The notes under the pieces: model-generated
Seen by the model: the letters and a program-made list of their open reading frames with translations, nothing else
What the model was told of the DNA's origin: nothing
Database searches by the model: none
Source of the DNA: Durusdinium trenchii
Taxonomy: Eukaryota; Sar; Dinophyceae; Suessiales; Symbiodiniaceae
DNA length: 64,000 bases
Direction of reading: 5' to 3'
Assembly: GCA_963970005.1 (NCBI GenBank)
Contig: CAXAMN010022884.1
Coordinates: 912,669-976,668 of the forward strand
Shown here: piece after piece, positions 53,569-64,000 of the stretch
How positions within the stretch are numbered: position 1 is the stretch's first letter
How the letters are laid out: every line of letters begins with the position of its first letter
Made by a program: the position numbers and the translations under genes

Positions 53569-53848
53569 GGTAGCTGCAGCTCAGTTGAGCAAAACACAAG
53601 TGAAAACTTGGACTGAAATGTTCCCAGCCGAGCACGTATTCCCCCAAAAAATCCTGCGTTGAAAAAGAAAAACAATCGTGCCTGAACCTGACGTCATTGC
53701 TGCATTCACGCTGTTTGACTATGACATGTGTGCAGCATGACGAAGCAAGACTTTTCTTCAAGCAACTGTCCAGCCGCTGTCCAGCCGTCTGTCAAAACCG
53801 AAACCTGATCTACCAAACTTACGAAATCATCAGATCAGCACGAGCCAT

Positions 53849-55943
53849 TTAAGTGGGCTGCGGCTGGGAATCCTCTTCTTGCGAGTCAGCGAATATAGTC
53901 GACTTGGAACGACTGGTGCCCAAATCGGATCTAAAAGAGATTGACTGTGGCACGCTTTTGGGAATCGGATGCATGTGCCCCAGGGTGTACATCAGCAGCG
54001 GGCCTGCTACACCCAAGTGAAATGAATTTCCAGCCAGTTTCCTGGCAACTCGATCAACAGCGTGCGTTGATGGATTCCACACAAAATCTGGCAAGATGCT
54101 TCGATACTTTCCTCCAAAGAAGATGTTCTCACCTGGGTAGGCCACTCGGGCGAGCAAAGGAACACAAGGAATGGCAGCTAACAACTAACAACCTACCCCT
54201 TTCAGTGGAAACAAAAACAAAACGCATCTTTGACATTCGTCTTCCCAATCCCATTGCCAGCAAAAAGACTCCTTGGCACAGTGTTCCTTTGTGTAAAACT
54301 GCCATGATTCACGTCGCCCAAGCGTTGCGGAAGAACCTCTATAACTTAAAAACAAGAGATCCACACCACACCCAGGGACCCAAGTGAGGCACAAACATCT
54401 TTACGACGTGCTTGGATCTTAAAGCCTGTGCTTTGTGTATTGTATGCCCCCTGTTTTCCCTACAAGCAAACATTGGGAGAACCATGATGGGATGACAACA
54501 GGCACCTCCACCTCAAAGAGTTGACCATTTGAAACCCAAAAAGGTTCAAAGAAGCCCCAACACCTTTTGTGAACTCCCAAGCCATGACCCTGAGGCTGCT
54601 GAGGCGCCCATCGCAGCGAAGCATTCCCCAGCAGTGAAGAAGCGCTCGCCAGAAAATGAATACAAAGTATTGTGGGTCGGCAAGACTGGAATACACGGGC
54701 CACAAGATGCATAGCCTGGGGCTTGGTCCAAATCAGCGATGAAAGTTCCCGCCATCCCCTGGCGTGAGTCACGCAAGTTCCGGTAGCCAGTCATTTTGTC
54801 GAGGTAAGCGGGTGTGATGAGCATGTCAAGAGAGATCTTCTCTGGGCGTACATTTGGGTAGCCCCTGGACGCTGCCTTGTTGACCTTCCAGCTGTCCACT
54901 TCCTCTTGCTTTGCCTGGAGCATCCAATCCCCGTCGCCTTCGACTCTGCAACGGAAGAGCTGCAGAAACCTCTCCATGTCTCCTGTGAAAATCACGCTGC
55001 GGCGGTGAGTGAGCGCACCAAACAAGCGATTTCGTCTCACTGGCCATCCAAGATCATCCGGAGATATGACAGCGTGATCATGCCGGTAAATGTCACCCAG
55101 CTCCTGGTCTACAATTTCTGGGGGGAAGTTGTCTGACTGCTCGTAAATGAGGAAGTCAGGCTCCAACTGCCGGACTTCTTGAAGCCAATGATGCATAACT
55201 GGAGCATGCTTACCTTGCAAACCTGGGGCTGCAGTCATGCTCCGAGGGCTCCAATCCACACAGGTGAACCCCACCATGCTTCCAATGAAAGCAGTTCTCT
55301 CGTGGTGAGTGTTCTGGCCAGGATGGTCAAGCCCATCCCACAAAGCACAGGCCTGGCCATGAACGTAACAAAAGCTTGTGCTCTCAGGAGTGAAAAGCTT
55401 CGCTCCATTTTGCACCAAAAACTTTCGGACCTCTTCATTTGGAAGCGTGCTGAGGTCAGGATCTTGCAAAGGGATACGATGAAGAATGTCACCAAAAATG
55501 TGTTTCGGCCGGCAACGGTCTGGATGTAGCCCCAAAACTTCTCTGCAATCATGATCTACATCGCAAGCGGAACAACTCTGAAAAGACCTCAAGTCTTGAA
55601 CGCCCATCCCAAGTCCTTCAACAATGGCATCCTCGCAGAAGGTCATCACAGATTCTCCAGTACCTTTCCCAGAGTACCACGTGATGAATTGAACGCCTGC
55701 CTTCAAAGAATTGGCCAAAGCAGTAGCAGCCTTTGGCCCCGACTTTTCCACTATGTTGAACGCGCGGCTGGGCCAATCATACAGCTCTTCAGCTGTCATA
55801 GGGCCACGCGCAAGAGCCTCTTGGGCGCACTGATCATCAAGGCTGCCAGCCCGCGCACGTCTACGGCGCTTGCTGCTCTGTGGCACCGTCGGCGACAAGT
55901 CAAGTTCCATTGGCCTGCGCAAGCTCCATTGACTGGAGAACAT
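53849..55943 (-). CDS. Divergent DNA (cytosine-5) methyltransferase
   Basis: Landmarks of C5 methyltransferases in order: WYSGKGTGES (motif I, about residue 89); SACDVDH (II); FGDILHRI (III, about 150); GFTCVDWSP (IV, catalytic Cys near 228, with T-C in place of the usual P-C); LIYEQSDNF (VI, near 266); LGWPVRRNRLFGAL (VIII, near 298); FTAGECFAAM (IX, near 437); and, after an intron, AGNSFHLGVAGPLLMYTL (X). The exons 55943-54608 and 54177-53849 join through a GC-AG intron of 430 bp to 1,665 coding bases (554 residues). The ATG start is followed by a basic patch (SSKRRRRARAG), a plausible nuclear signal. It would methylate cytosine in DNA using S-adenosylmethionine; activity is inferred. It lies 280 bp upstream of the Cys-rich gene on the same strand. 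Methyltransferases captured by mobile elements are known in dinoflagellates. Confidence 0.75.
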
Positions 55944-57656
55944 TCAAAAGACACGCCGTTTCAATGTGTATGTGTGTTTATTTCTAGAATAGCTGTTAAC
56001 TAAATGACTAAACACATAGACGCATGCGTGCATACATATAAATACTATACATGTAAATACCAATAAACCAACGAAGGTCAAAAGGCCCTATAGGATGAAG
56101 CGCCCTCCAGCTTTATGTTTGAGGGCGTTTCCTATAAAGCCTTTTGACATCTCATGGAATGTGTGTATATATATAGTTTTTATTGCACTTGCGTTTACCT
56201 GTGATATTTCTAAACACTCCGCACCTTTGTGTGTACATATATGTGTGTATGTGCACCAGGCCCATTTCAAGTATGTATAATTGGATATGTAAATACATAC
56301 AGATTTGGATATGTATAGTCTACGATTCTTGATGGTTATAAATGTGAATATACGCAATAAGAACTCTCGTTTTTAATGTTCATACTGACTGGTTCACATC
56401 TATATACTCTCTACTCCAAATGGAATCTGAAGTTTATCTATCTGACATTTATTTTCAATTACATCTATATTTATCTATATTGTTTTTATTCAGAATACAT
56501 GTGAATAGGAGATGTACATAAAAGGAACTACATAATCGCCAACCTGTCTTGGTTTGATTTCGGTCAATCCGGTGAGACCGGACAAAACCTGGATCTGCCA
56601 GCAAAAGTGGTGGGAACCTATTTTCCTTGAAATTCCAATGAGAATCTGTGAAATGGTCCAAATCCTGACTCCAACACGTCAAAACGTCTGGATCGGCCTT
56701 GCTTGTGAGCAGGTGATCTGGAGAGCTGTCTTCCGGCTCCTGTGCACAGGGGTGAGGGTCGAGGAGAGTCGAGGAGAGTCGAGGGGGAGTCGAGCAGGGT
56801 AGCCATGGTAATATAGAATATATAAGCGTGAGAGTCGAGGGGAGTCGAGGAGAGTCGAGGGGAGTCGAGGAGAATCAAGCAAGAGTGGGAAAAAAGTGGA
56901 CAGAGGGGGAGTGCATGGCTCAAGCAAGGGCAAAAAGATTCAAAGTTCACCCAAGGATGCATCTAATTGGAAAACTGCAAGAATATGAAGAAAACATGGA
57001 AAACCAACCGATTCGAGCTCATTTTCAATTTTTTTGGTGGATCTTTGGGGCAAAAATGGAATCTACTGGCAACGGGCTCCGATCCTCCACCGGTCGATGC
57101 TCGTGACCAGAAAACGCCAAGTACAGGCCTGGGTCAAGGCAACTATGTGTTTGAAGTTTGAATTTGGTCACTGAGATCACTTCACTTCAAATCATTTGTC
57201 ATTTATTTTACTGTACCAATTTCGGAGCCTTTTGTGGCCGCTCTTGGAGAAAGTCGCTTGGTGGGTTGAGTTTGAATTTGGGGTTTGGCTGAGCTTTCGA
57301 CCTGCTCCAGAAACGAAGTTCCAACACAAATGTAAGTCCTAAGGTCCTAGCCTCACGGTGACCACAGCGACTGCGCAATCTCTTTGAGTCAACACCTCTC
57401 TCCAAGCGCATGTCTAAACTTGCGCACTTTAAACGCATTCATCCAAGAGACACATCTTGCCTACAACATCACCCAAAAACTGGCGCCTTCAAGCCTCAGC
57501 AAGATCAATGATCAAAGGCAAGCCCACGCCCAGCTGAGCTTGAGAACTACACCAAACAGTGAAAGAAGAAACAAGAGTCTGGACTTTGCGCGCTGTGCTT
57601 GTGTCGCACGTCCTTGAACAAACTCTTTTTCTTTCCAAGCGCGCACGACAAACGCT
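55944..57656. other. Intergenic, AT-rich with a GTCGAGG repeat
   Basis: AT-rich from 55980 to 56530 with TATATA runs. GTCGAGGAGA/GTCGAGGGGA units occur in two blocks at 56756-56800 and 56830-56880. From about 56890 to 57650 no frame is supported. Confidence 0.6.
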
Positions 57657-60600
57657 TCAACTGCTTGAAGAGGAGCTGGAATTGGAATCCGAACTCGAAC
57701 TGCTTGAACTTTCACTGTCGCTTGAGTTTGTTGACTTCACATGATGGCCTTTCGCCTCTGGCGTGGTTTTGGCTTGTGATTTCGAAAGCTTTTGTTTTTT
57801 GCCGCCAGCCTTTGCTTGGGACACCACTGGCTTGGCTTTGCTGCTTGCTGGTTTTTCTTGTTCAGAACCGGTTTCATAATCCGAAGGCAACTTCTCTGAA
57901 TCTACAAGCTCTTCAGTGAGCCCGACAGGTGGCTGGCACTCTTGCATATGGGACAATCGGGTGCAAAATTTGGGCGCCTGGTTCACCCAAAACTTCAATT
58001 CAAGAAGGATGGCTGCCTCATCTTCTGGTTTCTTGAAGGTGCGTGTTCTCGTGCATTTTGTTTTGTTCCCCAGGGTGTGTCTATGCGAGCATGTTCTGGG
58101 GCATGTGGCCTGCCATCGATTGGGCTCTGAGAAGGTGAGTAGAGCAGGACCCCAAAAAAAGGTTTTATCATGTTGCCCCCTACGAACAGGCTTCTTTGCA
58201 GCAGGGTGCGCGTCGGCTTGAGGTTCTTTCGCTTCCCTGTCCACAAGCTCACGCCTTGGCGCAGGCAATGGTAAAGGCGCAGGCGCAGAAGGCGATGCAT
58301 CCGCAAGTGGTTCAGCCCCTGTGTCAGCTTGAAACATCAAACTCTTTTGACCCTGATGTTTGCGTTTCCCTTTGCGAACTGGGAGAGACAACAAATCTCG
58401 GTAGTATTCGTTGTTCTGGCAATGCAAAACTTCAGTGTGACCATGGGCAATCACAGATTCTGTGCTCAACAAAGCCAGCAAATACCACCTAGACACTGAA
58501 TAGGTTTCAGTCTCCTTCGTCCACCATACTTTCGGTGCTTTGGTCGAAAGATCGAAAGCAGGCGGGATGCGTTTGCTTTTGGAAGGCAAAAGTTGCATCT
58601 CGAAACCTTGGTCTGTCAGGCGCCGTATCAATTCCATTGTGGTCATCTTCCCTGGGTCCTTCGAACTGTCAACATGCATTCTGGTGATGCACCTAGGCTT
58701 TTGCACGATGATGAGAGGAATCAATTTGTCACCGCCATGATTGGTCAGAGTCCACTTGCAAATGTCACCTATCAATTCATGGCGCTCCACCACGCCTGCA
58801 CCACACAAGAACTCCAACCCTGGCTCATAACTTTTGTACTCTTCAGTGGCTTTGGACAAAACAAGACACTCCTCTTCCTCTGCATTGTCCGCTGATGTCA
58901 TGAGCAGGTCAAGTGCAGCGCTGGCTTCAGGGGTCAGCTCTATGCCTCTCAAGCCAGAGCATGTTTTCACGACTTCCCATTTGTAGAAAGAACACATGGA
59001 GGCTGGACGCTGAAACAAATCAGGTTCTTTAGACGACATCTGTAGATGCACTTGCCTGTTGGTCTGGTCAAAATGGCTGATGGCGCAGCACTCAACAGCA
59101 ACATGATCTGATGTCACATCGAAGCCGGCATCCAAACGCATGCGTTTCTTCCCTGCAATGTTCCCGGACGAAAGTCGGAAAAAAACATGGGGGTGCTTCT
59201 TACCTTCAATAATTTCCATGTGTTTAGGCTGCTGCTCTGGAAGAGTTGGCACGCCGCAATCATCTTCAAAGGTGAACTCTACTGACGCCTGGTCTGTGGC
59301 TGCGCCATCAAGCAAACACTTTGGAACACGAAACCTGGCACCTGGCAAGCCTGTGGTCAAGACTTGCTGCATTGGCAACATAAGCGACGAAGAATGACCA
59401 GGCAAGGCTTGGCTCGGGTCAATGGAATACACATCTGCTGCGGTAGAAGCTGAGCAAAAATGCTGGAAAGCATGATGTTCCATGAGTTTTGTTAGGAACG
59501 AATCCCCTGGCTGCACAGGCACGACAGCATCGGAACTTGACGCCGCAGCTGCACCTGCTTCGTCAACAACCTGGATCTCATGCTGATTACCAGCCTCATC
59601 AAGCAAGACTGGCAAATTCTGAGGATGGCGCGGTGGCTTTTGCACAGAGGGCAGGGCTAGAAATTGAGCTGATGAATCACACCGATAAACCAAGGCAGCA
59701 ACTACAGCGTGAGATGTTGAAATCTCCAGGGAACCCCTTTCCGGTCGCCACCAAGCAGCTAGGTCTGGATGTTTTTGCAACCCCAAACTCTCTGCAACCA
59801 AAGCCGGGGCACGAACCGACTCACAAATTTCAGCCATCGTGTCAATGCTTTTGTCTTGGACATAGTTCAAAATCTCATGTTTCCGCTCAGACACTGAAAC
59901 GAAAGGAGCGGAATGATGAGGTGCAGATTTGATATGCTGGTGCAAAACAGCATGGCGTCTTTCAATGGACTGCTCAAGAATTGGCACGAACATGCACTGG
60001 GCACGGAACACATCCAAATCAGGCCAAACAGATGAATCTTCCTCACGAAGAAAAGCCAGCATTTGTCGCTCACCATCCCCACTGAGAAGCCTTCTCACCA
60101 CTGGGCGCACTGCATCTTGCGCCGATTCTGACAACTCATTGAACTCAGACAAACTCCTCCAAGCTGACAACCTGGCTGTAGCAGGGTCCGTGTGACCGAT
60201 GCCCAGCATGCTAAGAGGCAAATGCTGCCACGCACTAAGTTTCAAAGAGCAAGCAGTCTTAATGTAAGCTTTCATGTTCGACCAATCAAGAGTGATCTTG
60301 TCTTTCGCCTCACCTTCCAAACCGGCCACGCTTCGCATTACAAAGCGAGAATCATTGTATTGGACCAAGGTATTGATGAATTCAGCGAACTCCCCAGCAG
60401 CAACCTCTGGGGCCCGTCTCCCACGCATCGGGCATTTCACAAATTCCCCAGCTTGTCTGGCCTGGCTCACCTCTTTCAAACTTGCCAAAGTTTCTACCGA
60501 ATGACACGGACAGCTCTGGGTCCACGCCGAGGTCTCTTGCAAAATGGAAGTGATGCACTGCAACATGCGCAAATAAGCCCAAAAGAAGTCAGACCCTACT

Positions 60601-62967
60601 GCCTCAGACACTTTGCTAACAAGCTTTGAAGTATCTTGCACACCATCACGGCCCTCACCCTGACCTTGCTCAGCCTCATCAGGCTGTGCCCCGAAAGCGG
60701 CAGCATTCCAAGTTTGCCGGAGGACATGGCGCCTGGCTAGAACCCAATCAACACCTTTTTCAAGAACACCCCACGCTCGACCCCCTTCAAGCTTGGCTGG
60801 CCCGGCTCGAAACAAAAACTCGAAACCACGATTGCCTTCTGAGAAACACTTGCTAACAAATAGCTGCCGGTTGTGTCCGCCATGAAAGAATTGGAGCACC
60901 GCGTCCAGCAAAGGCTTCACTTCACTCCAACACAGAGACTTCTTGAGAAGGTCTTTTGTGATGCCATCAATCAAATGAAACATTCCGGCAACATACAAGG
61001 ATTTGGTAAAGGACAACGAATCAGGATCAGGGTCCCTCTCTGCTCCTTGCTCTGGAATATCAACATTGGCACCTGCATCGACTTCAAATTCAATCTGCCC
61101 CTGCTGGGTCCAATATGGAAACATCGATTGCAACGGCACTGTGGCTAGGCTTACTTCACTTTCTGTTCCCTGGTCAGACGTGATGGCAAAAATGCAATCA
61201 AGGAGACCCTGCACACTAGACCACGAGCTACTTTCCAGGCGGAAAGAGTGCAAGATTGCATGCACTTTGTGAGCGAGAGTGGCATGTCTGAGACCCAGTG
61301 CTGTGGGAGGACATGTGTGATGGAAGCAAACAGCCTGAACCTCATCCATGTTATCCAGATTTGCTTCCAAGTCAGACCTGGAAAGATCTGCCATATCTTT
61401 AAAAGAAGCGTTGCATCGAACCAAGTCTGCAGCATGCAGAAGCTTCTCACCTTGGACACCAAAGTATTCGGTCATCATCCAATTGTGATTACCCTGCGGC
61501 GAGCTGTCAACCAACGCGAATATGACAGACTTTTGACGGACCAGATCTGCATGGCGATGCCTCATGATGTGCATGAAAGAGCAATCTAAGTACAACCGTG
61601 CCCGGGACATGGTGGCACCCGACGGAGTGGTCATGCACGAAAACAGATCTTCCAAGGTCTTGCTCCAAACATCTGGTAGCAGCGCAAAGGCTCTTCTCAA
61701 CGAAGCTGCGACCGAGCTGGCAGATTTCAAGTGCATACTGAAAAGCAAACACTGCAGCAGAAAGCAAGCTCTGTAGCGACCGACGCTCTGCAAAACAGGA
61801 TTGTATTTCCCCCCCCCCAGCTTGCAAGAAACGCTTTCCCAAGCATACTCTGCGAACCTGCGATTGCTTGTTGCTTCTCTCATGCTGTTAAGCCAAATGA
61901 CATATTGCTCTAGCGCATCACTGGCTTGAGATGGATCCTCGGATTGCGACACGATGGCTTCTACCCACTCGCACAGATCATCAGCTAAGTTCGAATACAT
62001 GGCATTAGCTGGTTGGAATTCCTTGGCGCCTACAAAAATTTGTGGTTGATCTCCAGCATTCTGCATCTGGGACGCTAGCGCACGGACTCTCCGCTGCAAT
62101 GGAGCTGCATCACAATCTGGCTCCCATCTTGCAGTGTGGGAAAAGGCTACAGTACTCCACAGCCCCTTGTGGATCAAGTGTCCTATCCCCACAGGAATCT
62201 GGAAACAAGTTTTTGTACAATTGGATGGCAAGTCAGGCTGCGCGTTCTGCACAGCAAACCCTAGCCTTGCACAAAAAGACAAAGCTTGCTCGAAATCTTC
62301 TTGCACTGTCCCAGCTGAGTTCACTTGCTGAAGCATCCTGTCCACACATTGAGGTGTAAGGGTGAAGGCCTCAGTTGTGGCCCTCTCAGAGCCACCTTCA
62401 TGGATTGCAAACTCTGGCTCCACCAACCGGACAAAGCGTATAATCTCACCGAAGCAAGCGCCAATGACACCATGCTCAGATGAACGAAGCGCCAGCCTCA
62501 GGACTCAACGAAACACACAATCACAAACACACACTCAACACACAAACACTGTCGGACTTGCAACTTACATCAAACTACCATGAAAAAACTGACAAGCCCA
62601 GGAACACTGTTCTTTGCTCTGCTGTAAGCGCATCCAGAATGGATGAGTACATCCCAGACACTCGAAGAAACGCAAGGCCAATCACATGGCACGATTTGGA
62701 GGTAGACTGGTCCATCTGCACAAGTTTTCGGATCGGAGTTCCTTCTAAGACACCCTGGTGTTCATTTGCGTCGGCAAATTTGCCTCGCAGAACTCTTTCT
62801 TCTGCTGCGCGTAAGCTGTCCGTTTTCCCAGCGAAGCCCCGAGTCCTTTTCGAGAACGAACCACAAAGCCATAAGCAATACACGGCCTCTGCCATGGCCA
62901 TGGCTGCCAGAAGTTGACGCATTCCCGAAACAAAAATATTTGCCATTGAGGCTCTTTGAGGGTGCAT
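57657..62967 (-). CDS. Giant DDE-like dinoflagellate protein (about 1,740 aa)
   Basis: Two exons: 62967-62579 and 62496-57657, joined by an 82-bp GT-AG intron (phase 2), giving 5,229 coding bases. A start at ATG 62946 is equally possible. In the numbering of the main exon from 62426, FALVDSSPQGNHNW has Asp307, FAITSDQGTES has Asp418, CPMRGRRAPEVAAGEF lies at 665-680, and LEQSIERRHAVLHQH has Glu818/822. This D...D...E order, with about 400 residues before the Glu, resembles RNase-H-fold transposases with an inserted helical domain; the assignment is an inference. Near the C-terminus is a Cys/His cluster (CPRTCSHRHTLGNKTKC), then Lys-rich sequence and a Ser/Asp tail. It leads a same-strand trio with the methyltransferase and the Cys-rich protein. 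Confidence 0.6.
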
Positions 62968-64000
62968 CCTATAACTCGACTCTTCCCTGGTTTTGTTGAA
63001 CAAAACACAATACCCCAAATCAGAAGGCTATCCTTATTGCAACAGATTGCCTGCAAGACTTCGAAATGAAATTCTGCCCTGCAGTGGCTGAAACACTAGA
63101 AAAGGTGAGCAACAGCACTCGACACGGAAGCGCTCTGTACCCAGTCACTTTCGCTTCACGCACAACAGAAAAGTCGTTCAAAAAAAAACCTGTGCTCTGT
63201 GAGAACACCAAGTCACAAAGCGTTTCGTTTAAAAAATCACGCAAAAGCCTGCCGCTCGCTGAGAATCTCTGAGAAATCACGACAAGAAAGCAGTTTCGTT
63301 TTCGTTTCGCGCAACAAACGTATTAACTAATTAGTTAAACGCCCGACCTGTTTTAAGTATGCGGCAAGATGTGAGAAAACTGTTGCGTCAGTGGCAGCGA
63401 AACCCAAACAAACATTGTATTTTATTGCGGGCCCATTGCTTATAAGACACAAGAAGTTAAGGGCACGACGCTCTTCTGAAAACCCGCGGGGCTTGCACTT
63501 GCACTCGCGCAGGGAACATGGACAGTGCGTCAAATATCACCACTCCACTCAGCACAGACTGCTAGCACACCAAGTCACCAAGTGACTTCAAGGCCCACCT
63601 CCCACAGTTGTAGAGGAAGCATGTGACAGGACACAGGTTCGCAAACTCCCTGCAGGTCCCTGCAGTCGGTTGCCCGGTTGTTCCCACGAAACAGAATAAA
63701 AGAAACATAGGCGCAGGGAGGCACAACTGCTGGATGCTGACGCTACTTTTGGCTTGTGGTTTTGGCAAAGTGGGGCATCGCGTTGCGTTGTCCGTGTTGT
63801 TGATGAGTTCTTTCTTTCTGATGCACCGGACGGCGCAACCACTGAAACACAACAAGAACCTATATACGATCTACTGATCTACGTGTGACAACACAAACAC
63901 GCACGCATACATGCCCAAACACACACTTAAATCACACACACACACACACGCACGCACGCACGTCTGCGCGCACACCTGACCGCTGGCACGAATGCACACA
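62968..64000. other. 5' flank of the giant gene and CA-rich end
   Basis: No gene. A 16-bp perfect palindrome, TTAACTAATTAGTTAA, lies at 63323-63338. The end (about 63885-63985) is rich in CA and CACG repeats. No promoter motif is recognised; dinoflagellate promoters usually lack a TATA box. Confidence 0.5.

Noticed and set aside
50000..64000. Terminal inverted repeats around the three-gene cassette
   Set aside because: I compared flanks at 50.0-50.8 and 62.9-64.0 kb by eye and found no convincing pair; the palindrome at 63323-63338 has no partner.

Overview
The window looks like nuclear DNA of a dinoflagellate, most likely a Symbiodiniaceae-type alga. This is an inference from several things: genes broken into exons by both tiny (82-84 bp) and huge introns, non-GT donor sites, degraded copies of the dinoflagellate spliced leader, a very high density of simple and tandem repeats, and protein types familiar from these algae (lineage-expanded transposase-like proteins with D...CxxC...D-x-MH...KxHxxxH signatures, KptA-like domains, divergent cytosine methyltransferases). 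No rRNA, tRNA, CRISPR array or bacterial-type operon was seen. Many exon limits are approximate, because no transcript was available.

Layout. 1-17 kb is mostly non-coding: minisatellites, a three-copy repeat at 4.8-5.8 kb, a lectin-like exon (3.3-3.6 kb, minus), a decayed coding stretch (6.5-7.3 kb), and one copy of each of two dispersed repeats (11.0-13.9 and 15.9-16.9 kb) whose inverted partners lie at 47.2-49.1 and 38.8-39.7 kb. 17.7-20.1 kb (+) is a DDE-like transposase gene. It is interrupted by a 628-bp inverted-repeat element that has an 8-bp target duplication and behaves as an exact intron. 20.4-35.4 kb (+) is a set of exons that reads best as one large gene: a KptA/Tpt1-like domain, a Cys/His-rich segment, an endonuclease/exonuclease/phosphatase-like region and an RG/W-rich tail. 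One of its introns (26051-34027, 7,977 bp) has terminal inverted repeats and carries its own transposase-like coding remains plus four large tandem arrays. 36.9-38.6 kb (+) holds exons of a lectin-like beta-sandwich protein; 40.3-41.9 kb (+) a decayed proline-rich frame; 42.3-46.9 kb (-) another transposase-superfamily gene. 50.9-63.0 kb (-) holds three consecutive same-strand genes: a 1.7-kaa DDE-like protein, a divergent C5 cytosine methyltransferase and a Cys-rich/coiled-coil protein.

Most interesting signal. Two genes each carry their own private family of short DNA/RNA hairpins with a conserved loop. The 20-35 kb gene has 12 copies of a stem closing the loop AYATNC. The stem bases change in compensating pairs, and the copies are read in more than one reading phase and continue past the stop codon. 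The 42-47 kb gene has about 20 copies of GGCTT...AAGCC stems. A third family (AGCGG-TGTNN-CCGCT) sits in flanks and introns from 17.3 to 24.8 kb. The second major signal is the pair of transposon-derived introns, one non-autonomous and one large enough to have encoded its own transposase, both removable at base precision with the reading frame restored.
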